Origin: Dehalococcoidia bacterium
Lineage (GTDB): Bacteria > Chloroflexota > Dehalococcoidia > SZUA-161 > SpSt-899
Direction of reading: 5' to 3'
Length of the DNA: 35,808 bases
Assembly (NCBI GenBank): GCA_028711995.1
Contig: JAQTRE010000018.1
Span: 1 to 35,808 of the forward strand
Shown here: one piece after another, positions 1 to 8,715 of the stretch
Numbering within the stretch: the stretch's first letter is position 1
Layout: every line of letters starts with the position of its first letter
The notes under the pieces: model-generated
Database searches by the model: none
What the model was told of the DNA's origin: nothing
Seen by the model: only the letters and a program-made list of their open reading frames with translations
Translations under genes and position numbers: made by a program

Positions 1-944
1 CGCTGATCCAGAAGAAGGTGGCGTTCAAAGACCTGGGGCTGGCGGTGGTCGATGAGCAACACCGCTTTGGCGTAATGCAGCGTCTAGAATTACAACAGAA
101 GGGTACCCAGCCGCACGTGCTGGTGATGAGCGCCACCCCGATCCCGCGCACACTGGCCTTGACGCTTTATGGCGATCTGGACGTATCGGTGATCGATGAG
201 CTGCCACCGGGCCGAAAGGAAATCAAGACCAAATGGCTCAGCCCCAGGCAGCGGCAAAGCGGGTACCAGTTCGTGCGCAAGCAAATCAGAGAAGGACGCC
301 AGGCATTCATCGTCTGTCCGCTGGTGGAGGAATCGGAGAACATCGAGGCCAAAGCCGCCACCACTGAATACGAGCGTCTCTCCAGAGAAGTCTTCCCCGA
401 TCTTAAACTGGGGCTGTTGCACGGTCGCATGTCCGCCACGGAAAAAGAAGAGGTGATGGGCCGGTTCCGGGACCGGGAGATCGATATCCTGGTATCGACT
501 TCGGTAGTCGAGGTGGGAGTGGACATTCCCAATGCCACGGTGATGCTGGTGGAAGGCGCAGATCGGTTCGGGCTCTCTCAACTGCACCAGTTCCGGGGAC
601 GGGTCTTCCGAAGCAGCTATCAAAGCTATTGCATGCTCCTCTCCGAAAATCCGTCCCCCGAAGCCAGGGAGCGGCTGTCCCTGATGGAGCAAATCCACGA
701 CGGCTTCCGGCTGGCTGAGGAGGATTTGAGACTGCGAGGCCCCGGAGAGTTCTTCGGCACCCGCCAGAGCGGCCTCCCCGACCTCAAAATGGCCCGCCTC
801 ACCGATGTTCGTCTCCTGGATCTGGCCCGCAGAGAGGCCATGCGGCTGTTTGAAATCGATCCCCGTCTGGAAAAGCCGGAGCATCAGGCACTGTCCAGAG
901 AGGTGGCCCGATTGTGGGCAGGAGCAGAGGAAAGGGAGCCCTGA
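1..944 (+). CDS. recG: ATP-dependent DNA helicase RecG, C-terminal part (5' end outside window)
   Basis: RecG unwinds branched DNA (stalled forks, recombination intermediates) in the cytoplasm. Reading frame 3 is open from the window edge: the first codons read LIQKK and run straight into VAFKDLGLAVVDEQHRFGV, so the gene starts upstream and the GTG at 18 is internal. Visible parts are helicase motif II (DEQH), motif III (MSATPIPRT), then the second RecA-like domain with the LHGRM, VVEVGVDIPNAT and QLHQFRGRV motifs, and the conserved C-terminal region (EDLRLRGPGEFFGTRQSG). About 313 residues are present, roughly the last 40 percent of a normal RecG. It ends 103 bases before the convergent response regulator gene. 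The family assignment is secure; only the N-terminal wedge domain and Walker A are missing because of the window edge. Confidence 0.96.
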   Translation, partial: LIQKKVAFKDLGLAVVDEQHRFGVMQRLELQQKGTQPHVLVMSATPIPRTLALTLYGDLDVSVIDELPPGRKEIKTKWLSPRQRQSGYQFVRKQIREGRQAFIVCPLVEESENIEAKAATTEYERLSREVFPDLKLGLLHGRMSATEKEEVMGRFRDREIDILVSTSVVEVGVDIPNATVMLVEGADRFGLSQLHQFRGRVFRSSYQSYCMLLSENPSPEARERLSLMEQIHDGFRLAEEDLRLRGPGEFFGTRQSGLPDLKMARLTDVRLLDLARREAMRLFEIDPRLEKPEHQALSREVARLWAGAEEREP

Positions 945-974
945 ATCTCACCTGTCCAACAGAGGATGAAAACG

Positions 975-995
975 GCGATTGTCAAATACAATCGC
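975..995. terminator. Hairpin at the recG / response-regulator convergent junction
   Basis: A perfect 8-bp inverted repeat, GCGATTGT / ACAATCGC with a CAAAT loop, lies between two convergent genes. There is no clear T-run on either side, so it is at best a weak bidirectional terminator or an mRNA 3'-end stabiliser. Confidence 0.4.
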
Positions 996-1047
996 TGCTG
1001 ATCAAGCCATCACTGACAGGCAAGCGACTCGGGCCTGAATATGTCTG

Positions 1048-1794
1048 CTACGCACTCAGCTGATGCCGTATAGTCTGTAAATTCGGCAGCCCATCCGTTG
1101 AGCCAGGAGGTTTGGCTAGCCGGTATCCTATGCCCGGTTCGGAGACGATCAACCGGGGGTTGTCCGGCGAATCGCCCAGCTTGACTCGAAGACGACCGAC
1201 ATAGGCAGTCAGATAATCGTTTCCATCGGCATAATCTTTTCCCCACACAGTCTCTACCAGAACCTGGTTCGATACGATTTGGCCCACATTTCTAGCCAGG
1301 AAAAACAGGAGATTATGCTCTGTGGGAGTCAGTGGAACTTCTCTTCCCTTCACGCGTACTCGATTGGCAGCAAAATCGATGCACACCGTTCCCAAGTGAA
1401 GGGCCTGTTTGGTTTGATCCAACCCGCCCACATCGGAACGCCGCAGTACGGCTTTCACCCGGGCGATCAGCTCGGTGTGGCTGAAAGGCTTGGTGACATA
1501 GTCATCCGCTCCGGCATCGAGGCCCTCGATCTTGTCGATTTCCCTTCCTCTCGCTGTCAGCATCACAATGGGCACGTCCGAAAACAGGCGGATCTTGCGG
1601 CAAACCTCAATCCCGTCGAGGTCCGGTAAGCCGACATCGAGAATGACGATATCGGGGCATTCTGTCTCCGCCATGTCGATGCCCTTGCGACCCCGGCTGG
1701 CACAAGAAACCTGTGCACCCCCCCAGCGAAGTTGGAAGCACAGAGAAACGGCCTCGGCTATCTCCGGTTCATCTTCGATGATCAGTACTTTCAT
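1048..1794 (-). CDS. OmpR/PhoB-family response regulator
   Basis: A two-component transcription regulator of 248 residues. The N-terminal receiver domain (about 1-120) begins MKVLIIEDEPE, with acidic residues at 8-9, phospho-acceptor Asp53 (VILDVGLPD), Thr80 and Lys102 (TKPF). The C-terminal winged-helix DNA-binding domain (about 135-235) includes LTPTEHNLLFFLARN and YLTAYVGRLRVKLGD. I chose the ATG at 1794 because the family starts exactly there. A TTG at 1824 would add ten non-conserved residues, and a GGAG sits only about two bases from that TTG. It is the last gene of a minus-strand operon behind two histidine kinases, so one or both probably phosphorylate it. Target genes cannot be read from the window. 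KdpE is a close relative, but there is no kdp gene here, so no symbol is given. Confidence 0.92.
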   Translation of the reverse strand: MKVLIIEDEPEIAEAVSLCFQLRWGGAQVSCASRGRKGIDMAETECPDIVILDVGLPDLDGIEVCRKIRLFSDVPIVMLTARGREIDKIEGLDAGADDYVTKPFSHTELIARVKAVLRRSDVGGLDQTKQALHLGTVCIDFAANRVRVKGREVPLTPTEHNLLFFLARNVGQIVSNQVLVETVWGKDYADGNDYLTAYVGRLRVKLGDSPDNPRLIVSEPGIGYRLAKPPGSTDGLPNLQTIRHQLSA

Positions 1795-1850
1795 TCTCTG
1801 GTTACTTCCCGTTGGATTATCCAAGGCTCCCCTGGATTAATAGAACTTCG

Positions 1851-3410
1851 TTAACCTTTTATGCCGGTTTGGATCGACTCAGGCGCCGGCACAGCATGGC
1901 TCAGGGAGGCCTCAACATCCCGCACGAATTCCGCCCTCTCAGCAATAGGAATGGTGAAGCTGAAACGGGAACCGCGTCCCTCCTCACTCTCTACCCAAAT
2001 CTTACCCCCGTGCTGCTCGATAATCTTCTTCGCGATCGCCAGCCCCAGACCGACCCCTTTACTCCTTCGTTTCCTGGCGCTCTCCAACCGTTGGAATCGT
2101 TCAAACACAGAATGCAGGGCCTCCTTCGGGATGCCTATACCCTGATCGGCAACATCGACTTTGAGTTTTCCGTCAACCCGACCGGCCTCAAGGGTGATCC
2201 GGGTTCCTTTGTCAGAATAGGCCGCCGCGTTGGCGATCAAATTCGTAATCACCTGTCCGATGCGCACCTCGTCCGTGTTGACGGCAGGGAGATCTGACGG
2301 CACATTGATCTCAAAGCGATGTTCCCTGGTCAGCGTCTGAAGCTGATGATCGATCTGGCCCAGTATGGAGGACAGTCTACTTTGCTTGACGTCCAGTTTC
2401 ATGGTGCCTGCCTCCATCTGCGACATCTCAATGAGGTCATTGACGATATGGGTGAGCCTGTCGACAGACTGGCAGATCTCCTGCAGGAATTCCATCTGCG
2501 TCTCATCATCCCACTTAACGTCCGGTTGGATCAGGGTACTGGCCAGCCCTTTGATCGCGGTAAGAGGCGTTCGCAGTTCGTGTGAGACACTGGCGAGGAG
2601 AACTGTCTTGAGTCTATCCATCTCCTCCAGGACTTTCAGTCGAGCCCTCTCATTTTCCGCCCGCTTCTGATCGGTGATGTCCACCACGATAGCTCGAACT
2701 CCCCGGATCTGGCGGTCTCTTAGAAGCGGGCCGGGGTAAACCATAATGGGAAAGGATGTCTTATCTTTTCGGATCGCCACAAATTCAGTCGATCTGAGTT
2801 CTTGCCCCTCCAGGATCTGATGCATCTGTTGCATTACCCGGGTGTGGTCTTCATCGGCCACCAGATCAAGGACATTTACGCCTGCTTGCAGATTGATCTC
2901 CGCGTAGCCGAACATCTTCAAGCCAGCCGGGTTGATATAGGTGACGTTGCCCGATTCATTCATTTCGGTAAGACACTGAGGCAACAATTCGCACATCTGC
3001 CGGAATCGCCTCTCGCTCTCCACCAGTTGTTTTTGCATCTGGCCGCGGTAAATCCCCATCTCTATGGCGATGTTCAGATCTCTGTCCTGAAATGGTTTGA
3101 CCAAGTATCCCATGGGTGCGGTAATCTTCGCCCGCTGGACGGTTTGCTGATCGGCATAGGCCGTCAGGTAGATCACCGGAATATCCTGCCGGGCTCGAAT
3201 TGCCGCCGCGGTCTCTATGCCGTCCATGCCTCCATTGATGCGGATATCCATCAGAATCAGGTCGGGAGCCAGTTCCGCAGCCAGCCGGATGGCATCCTTG
3301 CCGTTATGGGCGACCGCCGGAACCACGTACCCGAGATCCCGTAGCCGCATCTGAATATCCTTGGACACAATCGCTTCGTCTTCAACAACCAGAACACAGA
3401 TGTCTCCCAT
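1851..3410 (-). CDS. Hybrid sensor: receiver - PAS - histidine kinase
   Basis: A 519-residue cytoplasmic signalling protein with no membrane segments. Domains in order: receiver (about 3-120; Asp55 in LILMDIR, Thr83, Lys105 in LVKPF), PAS (about 133-250, with [12 protein letters not shown]), HisKA (about 265-335; phospho-acceptor His277 in [10 protein letters not shown]) and HATPase_c (about 375-490; N box near N390-N394, G1 DQGIGIP at 422-428, G2 GVGLGLAI at 452-459). The receiver stands in front of the kinase, which suggests it accepts phosphate from the HisKA_2 kinase encoded just upstream and then controls its own kinase or passes phosphate to the OmpR regulator downstream. The start ATG has GAGAGGTG five bases upstream. 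It begins 13 bases after the upstream gene stops, so the genes are very likely cotranscribed. No cofactor-binding residue is obvious in the PAS domain. Confidence 0.93.
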   Translation of the reverse strand: MGDICVLVVEDEAIVSKDIQMRLRDLGYVVPAVAHNGKDAIRLAAELAPDLILMDIRINGGMDGIETAAAIRARQDIPVIYLTAYADQQTVQRAKITAPMGYLVKPFQDRDLNIAIEMGIYRGQMQKQLVESERRFRQMCELLPQCLTEMNESGNVTYINPAGLKMFGYAEINLQAGVNVLDLVADEDHTRVMQQMHQILEGQELRSTEFVAIRKDKTSFPIMVYPGPLLRDRQIRGVRAIVVDITDQKRAENERARLKVLEEMDRLKTVLLASVSHELRTPLTAIKGLASTLIQPDVKWDDETQMEFLQEICQSVDRLTHIVNDLIEMSQMEAGTMKLDVKQSRLSSILGQIDHQLQTLTREHRFEINVPSDLPAVNTDEVRIGQVITNLIANAAAYSDKGTRITLEAGRVDGKLKVDVADQGIGIPKEALHSVFERFQRLESARKRRSKGVGLGLAIAKKIIEQHGGKIWVESEEGRGSRFSFTIPIAERAEFVRDVEASLSHAVPAPESIQTGIKG

Positions 3411-3423
3411 AATTCACCTCTCA

Positions 3424-5538
3424 TCAAGATGGATCGCCCTGCGGAATGGTGATCCTGAATGTGGTTCCAAGGGTCCTGTCCACCTCGACCGACGCACTCA
3501 GTTGGGAGGAGAGACTGGTCACCAGTTGCAGCCCCAGCGTCTCGGTATTGTAGATATCCAGGCCCTCAGGTAATCCGATGCCATTGTCAGCCACCACTAA
3601 AGTCAGATGGTGATCGCTCGTCATGGCCACCCGAATATCGATTGCCGGAGCATATTTATTGGAAGGATCCCTTTGCCAACCCTCCGGGAAGGCATATTTC
3701 AGCGAGTTGGTGATCAGCTCGTTGACCATCAGCCCGCACGGCACCGCTGTGTCAATGCTCAAGAAGATGTTCTCCGCATGCAGATTCAGCGCAATCCCAC
3801 TCGAGCCATTGGCATACGTCCTGATGAGATTATCGGCCAGACTACGGAGGTACTGCTTGAAGTCGATCTTCGCCAAATCACCAGAGCGATACAACTGCTC
3901 GTGGATCAGCGCCATCGACTGAACCCGTCTCCCGCTTTCCTCGAACAGCAACCGAGCCTCCTGATCAGTGATGCTGCGTTTCTGCAGATTCAGCAGGCTG
4001 GCGATAATCTGAAGGTTGTTCTTCACCCGGTGATGGATTTCCTTCAGCAGAACCTCCCGCTCGGCAATTCTCTCCTCCAGCACTGCGTTCTTCTGGTGGA
4101 GATCCTGTTGGGAGCGTTTCAGCGCGTCAGTCATTGCGCTGAACGATCGGGATAACTGTCCGACTTCATCATTTGACGACGATTCCACCGGGTAATCCCA
4201 ATCCCCTTTCATGATCTGCTCCGCCCCCTTTCGCAGTCTGACAATGGGGACGGATATTGCCCTGGACAGAAAGACGGCCATTACATTGCATAACACCAGC
4301 AGGCCGAGCATCGCTATCAGAATCGTCCGAGTCAAATCCCCAACCGGTTTCACGATTTCGGCATGGTTCTTCTCCACCACCATCGTCCAGGGAGTCCCGG
4401 GTATCTGGTGATATACCCCGAGAACACTGTCGCCCATGTAGTTATGGGAGGAGACGACGGCATATTGCGTTTCATCGCCGATACCAGGCGACACAGATAC
4501 CTGCTGCTTGAGTACCGCATCCTGAAGAAATCGCGAAGGGGTAAGCATCAGCCCTTCTTCATCGATGAGGTACACCTCGCCGGTGTCTCCCAGGCCGCTT
4601 TTATCGCCGGTGATGAAGTTGAGTTCGTCTTGCCCGCCCAAATACACCATCACGCCTTTCAACTGGTTCCCCGCGAAAAACGGGGCCGACACTCCCAGCA
4701 CGAAAGTGTCGTTAGCCAAGGCTTCCGATTGGATATCAGGCCGGAGCAGTGAAAATCTGCCGATATAGGGCCCTTCCCTGCCTTTGAGATAAACGTCCTG
4801 ACGCCGCATATCAATAAAGTCCCATTCCATGTCGCTCAGATCAATACTGCGCCAGTTAAGGGTGTTCAGGTTAACCTTGCTGAGATCAATCTTGCTGAGA
4901 TCGAATTTGGTCCAATCCACATTGCTCAAGTCAACCTGGCTTAAGTCGACCCGGCTGATATCGACCTGGCTCCAGTCCAGTCGGGCGAAGTCAACCTGGC
5001 CCAGATCAAGGCGCGACCAATCGATCTGGCTATAATCCACTTTTGACCAATCGATCTCAGTTGGATCAACAGCCGACCAGTCGATCTGACTGTAGTCCAC
5101 CGCAGCCCAGTCTGATATGATCTGATTCGCGGGACTCTGGCCAGCCTGGTCCTCTGCGCGAACCGATGATGCCACCACATATCCCTCCGCAGCCACGTAC
5201 AATGCCTGCCAGACATAAGTGCTGGAGGCGGTGATACTTTGCACGATGGTGCGAATCGAACCGTCATCTGCGAAAGAGAAGGCCGTCTCGCGTTGCCCAG
5301 CCTCCAGTCCGGTATAGTACAGGGTTGCCTGATCGGCCAGCACCTGAACATTAGCCAGCTGGTAATCCACAAAATTCTGGACACTGCGGGCCCGCGATTG
5401 CGATATGGTTAACAGGTTGTCCTTTGCCTCACGCGTGAGAGCGTCACTGGCTATCTGCCTTCCGATGAAGGCAGCTGTGCTTCCTGAGAGCACTGCCGCT
5501 GTCAGAACCACAAGGAGAATCTTGTTGCTGATGCGCAT
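3424..5538 (-). CDS. Membrane HisKA_2 histidine kinase with pentapeptide-type repeats inside its extracytoplasmic sensor domain
   Basis: A 704-residue sensor kinase. TM1 is about 5-27; an extracytoplasmic Cache-like domain spans about 30-400; TM2 is about 403-425; HAMP about 425-478; a HisKA_2 dimerisation/phosphotransfer helix has the EIHHRVKNNLQII motif (phospho-acceptor probably His503); HATPase_c follows with N-box VNELITNSLKYAF (605-617) and DNGIGLP (651-657). Residues 147-246 are 20 unbroken pentads of the form [VIL]-D-[WYLF]-S-x; 142-146 (SDWAA) may be a 21st. They fall in a loop after the first Cache strands (GYVVASS, 119-125), and the Cache sequence resumes after them (GPYIGRF). The repeat resembles pentapeptide-repeat proteins but has many Trp/Tyr at the central position. 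It is the first gene of the signalling operon. Domain calls are firm; the ligand and the role of the repeat are unknown. Confidence 0.92.
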   Translation of the reverse strand: MRISNKILLVVLTAAVLSGSTAAFIGRQIASDALTREAKDNLLTISQSRARSVQNFVDYQLANVQVLADQATLYYTGLEAGQRETAFSFADDGSIRTIVQSITASSTYVWQALYVAAEGYVVASSVRAEDQAGQSPANQIISDWAAVDYSQIDWSAVDPTEIDWSKVDYSQIDWSRLDLGQVDFARLDWSQVDISRVDLSQVDLSNVDWTKFDLSKIDLSKVNLNTLNWRSIDLSDMEWDFIDMRRQDVYLKGREGPYIGRFSLLRPDIQSEALANDTFVLGVSAPFFAGNQLKGVMVYLGGQDELNFITGDKSGLGDTGEVYLIDEEGLMLTPSRFLQDAVLKQQVSVSPGIGDETQYAVVSSHNYMGDSVLGVYHQIPGTPWTMVVEKNHAEIVKPVGDLTRTILIAMLGLLVLCNVMAVFLSRAISVPIVRLRKGAEQIMKGDWDYPVESSSNDEVGQLSRSFSAMTDALKRSQQDLHQKNAVLEERIAEREVLLKEIHHRVKNNLQIIASLLNLQKRSITDQEARLLFEESGRRVQSMALIHEQLYRSGDLAKIDFKQYLRSLADNLIRTYANGSSGIALNLHAENIFLSIDTAVPCGLMVNELITNSLKYAFPEGWQRDPSNKYAPAIDIRVAMTSDHHLTLVVADNGIGLPEGLDIYNTETLGLQLVTSLSSQLSASVEVDRTLGTTFRITIPQGDPS
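4801..5115 (-). repeat. 15-bp-period coding repeat (20-21 pentapeptide units) within the sensor kinase gene
   Basis: Successive 15-base units encode units such as IDWSK, VDYSQ, IDWSR, VDLSQ, VDLSN and IDLSK. A looser 30-base period, alternating Trp and Tyr/Leu units, is visible in the first half. Units differ at synonymous and third positions, so the array is old and under protein-level selection rather than a fresh slippage product. Confidence 0.9.
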
Positions 5539-6009
5539 TTTATTGACTCATGTCAATTGCTGACGAGTGAACTGCGGGCACTATGCTCTCTGATAGAGTA
5601 AACACCAGCAAAAGCTTGAATGCCTCAGTTGTTGTCGACAGACCTTGAATATAGGGTCCATAGATACTAGAGTAAGCTAGAACTTGACAATAAGAAACCG
5701 TGTGGGCCCGGCAATCTTGTGGGGGCTTCCCCTGAATTTTGGCTGTGTACCTTCAGAACAGGCGTGGCTGATGAGAATGACGTTCTCCACCGCTGTCTTC
5801 ATCAACGCAATGCAGGTGCTCTACAAGATGGGGACTCCATCGGTGCAAAGATGGTGATCCCCCTCTGTACCCTCACCCCAGGTGAACGGTGACTCAGTGT
5901 GCTAAAATAGCTACAAACTACGGACTCGGGAGCCTCTGGTCACGGGCAAGGAGAATCTTCGCACCAGCGATGATGGGCACGTGGCAGGGGTCCTCAGAAG
6001 GGGGAAAGA
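5539..6009. other. 471-bp divergent intergenic region, no gene supported
   Basis: This region separates the minus-strand signalling operon from the plus-strand rubrerythrin fusion. It must hold both promoters. For the plus gene see the candidate at 5881-5908. For the minus operon a TATATT (minus strand, around 5650) with a poor -35 is the best I see, at low confidence. A 57-codon open frame at 5684-5857 (+) has no ribosome binding site and resembles no family I know. No tRNA, riboswitch or repeat is visible. Confidence 0.5.
5881..5908 (+). promoter_or_regulatory. Candidate promoter for the rubrerythrin-thioesterase gene
   Basis: An extended -10 (TGC followed by TAAAAT, 5903-5908) has a weak -35-like GGTGAA 16 bases upstream. 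It would give a 5' untranslated region of about 95 bases before the ATG at 6010. The match is modest. Confidence 0.35.
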
Positions 6010-6897
6010 ATGCAGTTGGAAGGCAGTCAAACAGAGCGGAATCTACGAAACCTCCTGGCGGGTGAGCTTCAAGCCTATTTCAAATATACTCGGATGGCGC
6101 AGGTGGCCAAGGAGGCAGGACAACAACCGGTGGCCGATATATTTGCGGCCACAGCCCAAAACGAAATGGAGCATGCCATCCACTGTTTCAGACTTCAGGG
6201 TGGGCTGAAAGATATTCAGTCCAGTCTGAAAGCAGCAATACGGCAAGAACATGAGGAAGCCGTGAATATTTATCCCGAAGCGGCCAAAATTGCCGAAAAA
6301 GAGGGGTTTGCCAAGATTGCCGACTTTTTCCGGAAGATGGGGAAAACTGAAAACACTCATGAGGACCATTTTGCCCGGATTTTGGAAACCCTGGAGTCCG
6401 GTGGTCAAATAAAGGGCAGAACCGTGGGGCATTCCGCAACGTATATGGCCCAGATTATGCTGCCGAATCAGACCAATCCTGCCGGCAATGTCCACGGCGG
6501 CGAACTCATGAAGATGATGGACAATGCCGCCGGTGTGGCAGCTGCCCGTCACTGCAACAATCCGGTGGTAACGGCCAAGGTAGATGATCTTCAGTTCTTG
6601 GTCCCGGTGAAGGTTGGCGACGTAGTGATCCTCCATTCTCGACTCGTGTTTGCCAGCCGTTCCTCTATGACGGTCAGGGTAGAAGTGGAAGTGGAAAAAC
6701 TCTACACCGAAAAACGCATCCATGCCCTCACAGCCAGTTTTATCATGGTCGCTCTGAACAAAGATGGAGGCGCGATTGAAGTGCCGCCGCTGATTATCAG
6801 TACCGAGGAAGAGAGGATCCTATTTGAGGAAGCCAAGGCAGAATATGAGGCCAGAAGGGCAGGGGCTGTCCCAAAGAAAGAGGCGGCAAGGGGATGA
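6010..6897 (+). CDS. Rubrerythrin-like diiron domain fused to a hotdog acyl-CoA thioesterase
   Basis: A 295-residue protein in two parts. Residues 1-130 match rubrerythrin from its first residues (LEGSQTERNL) and keep diiron ligands Glu19 (AGELQAY), Glu52 and His55 (NEMEH), Glu83, and Glu114 and His117 (ENTH). The ligand equivalent to Glu97 of Desulfovibrio rubrerythrin appears to be Asn86. The usual C-terminal rubredoxin-type Cys4 domain is absent. In its place residues 135-260 form a YciA/BACH-type hotdog fold with the NPAGNVHGGELMKMMDNAAG signature (candidate catalytic Asn156 and Asp171), ending in a charged helix. The start ATG has AGAAGGGGGAA just upstream. Rubrerythrins reduce peroxide in anaerobes; YciA-type enzymes hydrolyse acyl-CoA. 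The joined function is unknown. The frame is continuous with no linker anomaly, so this is a real fusion rather than two genes. Confidence 0.9.
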   Translation: MQLEGSQTERNLRNLLAGELQAYFKYTRMAQVAKEAGQQPVADIFAATAQNEMEHAIHCFRLQGGLKDIQSSLKAAIRQEHEEAVNIYPEAAKIAEKEGFAKIADFFRKMGKTENTHEDHFARILETLESGGQIKGRTVGHSATYMAQIMLPNQTNPAGNVHGGELMKMMDNAAGVAAARHCNNPVVTAKVDDLQFLVPVKVGDVVILHSRLVFASRSSMTVRVEVEVEKLYTEKRIHALTASFIMVALNKDGGAIEVPPLIISTEEERILFEEAKAEYEARRAGAVPKKEAARG

Positions 6898-6971
6898 CTG
6901 TTCCAGTCATCTTTCACCCTTCCGGCGAAGGCGCTAGCCATGAATCGCTGTCTACGAATGAAGCGTCTGTA

Positions 6972-7000
6972 TTGCTTACTCAACCGCCCACTTGTATAAT
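6972..7000 (+). promoter_or_regulatory. Sigma-70-type promoter of argS
   Basis: TTGCTT (6972-6977), a 17-base spacer and a perfect TATAAT (6995-7000). Transcription would begin near 7007, only about 8-9 bases before the ATG at 7016. This excludes the upstream in-frame TTG at 6992, which lies inside the promoter. Confidence 0.75.
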
Positions 7001-7015
7001 GAGAAACGTTTTCCC

Positions 7016-8677
7016 ATGATCAGACAGAGAATCACCCAACTACTGGAGCAGGCTGCTCTTCAGGCGCAGGTCGAAGGACTGATACCGCAAGTTTCCTTGC
7101 CGGAAATCCTCCTCGAACATCCGCAAAACCCGGAACACGGGGATTATGCGGCAACGGTTGCCCTAAAGCTGGCGCGGGTAGCCAAGATGAACCCCCTGGG
7201 TATCGCCGAAGCTATTGTCAAAGCCCTGCCTCCTGTCATCGAAGGCGTCGATAAAGTAACCGTTCTGCGCCCCGGATTCATCAACTTTGTGTTGACCAGG
7301 GATTGGTTAACTGGGCACGTTGATGAGATCATCAACCAGGCAGAGCGCTACGGCGATTCGTCTCTGGGGAAAGGCTCCCGAATACAGTTGGAGTTTGTCT
7401 CCGTCAATCCCACCGGACCGCTCCATGTGGGTCATGGACGGGGAGCAGTGCTGGGCAGCACGCTTGCCAGAGTCCTGAGCGCCGCCGGATACACCGTGGA
7501 GAAAGAATACTACATCAACGACGCCGGCAATCAGATCTTCAATTTTTTTGCCTCCCTTCATGCCCGCTATCTGAAGGTGCTGGGTCAGCCTGCACAGCTA
7601 CCGGAAGACGGGTATCGCGGAGAGTACGTGATTGAAATCGCCCGCGAGATCGTGAAGGAAAAAGGCGATCGCTTCCTCAAACTGGACCCCAAGGAAGCCA
7701 TTAAGACAGTGGGCCGGATTGGGTTCGATAAAGTCATCGCCGCCATCAAAGACGATCTGAAGCTTCTGGACGTGGAGTTCGATGTCTGGTTCAGCGAACA
7801 GACGCTTTACGATTCCGGCCAGTTCGAGCGCGTCCTGGCTTTGCTCAAGAAGGACAACCACGTCGAAGAAAGGGAGGGGGCGCTCTGGTTCGTCTCCACC
7901 GGGCTGGGCGAGGATAAAGACAACGTTCTGATTCGCTCCAGCGGAGTCCCCACCTATTTTGCCGCCGACATTGCCTATCACCACAACAAGTTTGTGGAAC
8001 GGGGATTCGACCGGGTCATCGATGTCTGGGGCGCCGATCACCAGGGACATGTTTCCCGGATGAAAACCGCTATTGGAGCGCTGGGAATCGATCCGTCCCG
8101 GCTGGAAATCCTGATCTCCCAGATGGTCAGCCTGCGCCGAGGCGAAGAGGTGGTCAAGGTTTCCAAGCGCACCGGGCAACTTATCACGTTGCGAGAAGTC
8201 GTCGAAGAGGTGGGCCCGGACGTCTGCCGTTTCTTCTTCCTCTCCCGATCGGCATCCAGCCAGATGGATTTCGATCTGGAACTGGCCAAACAGGAATCGA
8301 TGGACAATCCGGTATATTATGTCCAGTACGGGCATGCGCGCATCGCCGGCATCCTTCGACTCGCCCAAGAAAAGGGACTCGACTACACCCGGGGAGATGT
8401 AACGCTTCTAACCGATGACGCCGAATTGGAGCTGATCAAGAAATTGATCCTCCTGCCGGAAATCATCGAGCTGGCGGCAACCGGCCTTGAGCCTCACCAC
8501 CTCCCTCACTACGCCCAGGACATGGCCACCGCCTTCCACAATTTCTACGAAAAATGCCGCGTGATCACTGAGGACGAGCCCCGGACGTTAGCCCGGTTGA
8601 AGCTAATGGAAGCCGCACGAATCGTTCTGGCCAAGACGCTCCGACTGATGGGGATGAACACCCCGGAGCGAATGTGA
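7016..8677 (+). CDS. argS: Arginyl-tRNA synthetase
   Basis: Class I aminoacyl-tRNA synthetase charging tRNA-Arg in the cytoplasm; 553 residues, normal for bacterial ArgS. The N-terminal Add1 domain (about 1-115) includes NPEHGDYAA. The HIGH motif is HVGH at 137-140 within NPTGPLHVGHGRGA. The KMSKS loop is replaced by VVKVSKRTG, as is common in this family. The C-terminal DALR anticodon-binding domain follows VYYVQYGHARI and ends LRLMGMNTPERM. I set the start at the ATG at 7016 because an excellent promoter ends at 7000; the alternative TTG at 6992 would be untranscribed. The transcript leader is so short that no classical ribosome binding site fits. The gene is convergent with the gamma-carbonic-anhydrase-like gene 38 bases downstream. 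Confidence 0.96.
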   Translation: MIRQRITQLLEQAALQAQVEGLIPQVSLPEILLEHPQNPEHGDYAATVALKLARVAKMNPLGIAEAIVKALPPVIEGVDKVTVLRPGFINFVLTRDWLTGHVDEIINQAERYGDSSLGKGSRIQLEFVSVNPTGPLHVGHGRGAVLGSTLARVLSAAGYTVEKEYYINDAGNQIFNFFASLHARYLKVLGQPAQLPEDGYRGEYVIEIAREIVKEKGDRFLKLDPKEAIKTVGRIGFDKVIAAIKDDLKLLDVEFDVWFSEQTLYDSGQFERVLALLKKDNHVEEREGALWFVSTGLGEDKDNVLIRSSGVPTYFAADIAYHHNKFVERGFDRVIDVWGADHQGHVSRMKTAIGALGIDPSRLEILISQMVSLRRGEEVVKVSKRTGQLITLREVVEEVGPDVCRFFFLSRSASSQMDFDLELAKQESMDNPVYYVQYGHARIAGILRLAQEKGLDYTRGDVTLLTDDAELELIKKLILLPEIIELAATGLEPHHLPHYAQDMATAFHNFYEKCRVITEDEPRTLARLKLMEAARIVLAKTLRLMGMNTPERM

Positions 8678-8715
8678 ACCCGCGATATCTGTAGCGAGAG
8701 TTTAAGACTCTTCCC

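Noticed and set aside
90-884. Long minus-strand open frames opposite recG and other genes (also opposite hdrA at 12707-13774 and opposite the aminotransferase at 34741-35676)
   Set aside because: They mirror the codon pattern of strongly supported genes on the other strand and show no family motifs, so they are antisense shadows.
4801-5115. The pentad array as a non-coding tandem repeat or assembly artefact
   Set aside because: The frame is open throughout, the unit-to-unit changes keep the D and S positions, and the flanking Cache and kinase domains are in the same frame.
5684-5857. 57-codon open frame on the plus strand in the 5539-6009 gap
   Set aside because: TTG start without ribosome binding site, no recognisable family, odd composition. 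Not supported as a gene.
6992-7015. TTG start of argS eight codons upstream
   Set aside because: It lies within the promoter -10 region (TATAAT at 6995-7000) and the added residues are not conserved in ArgS.
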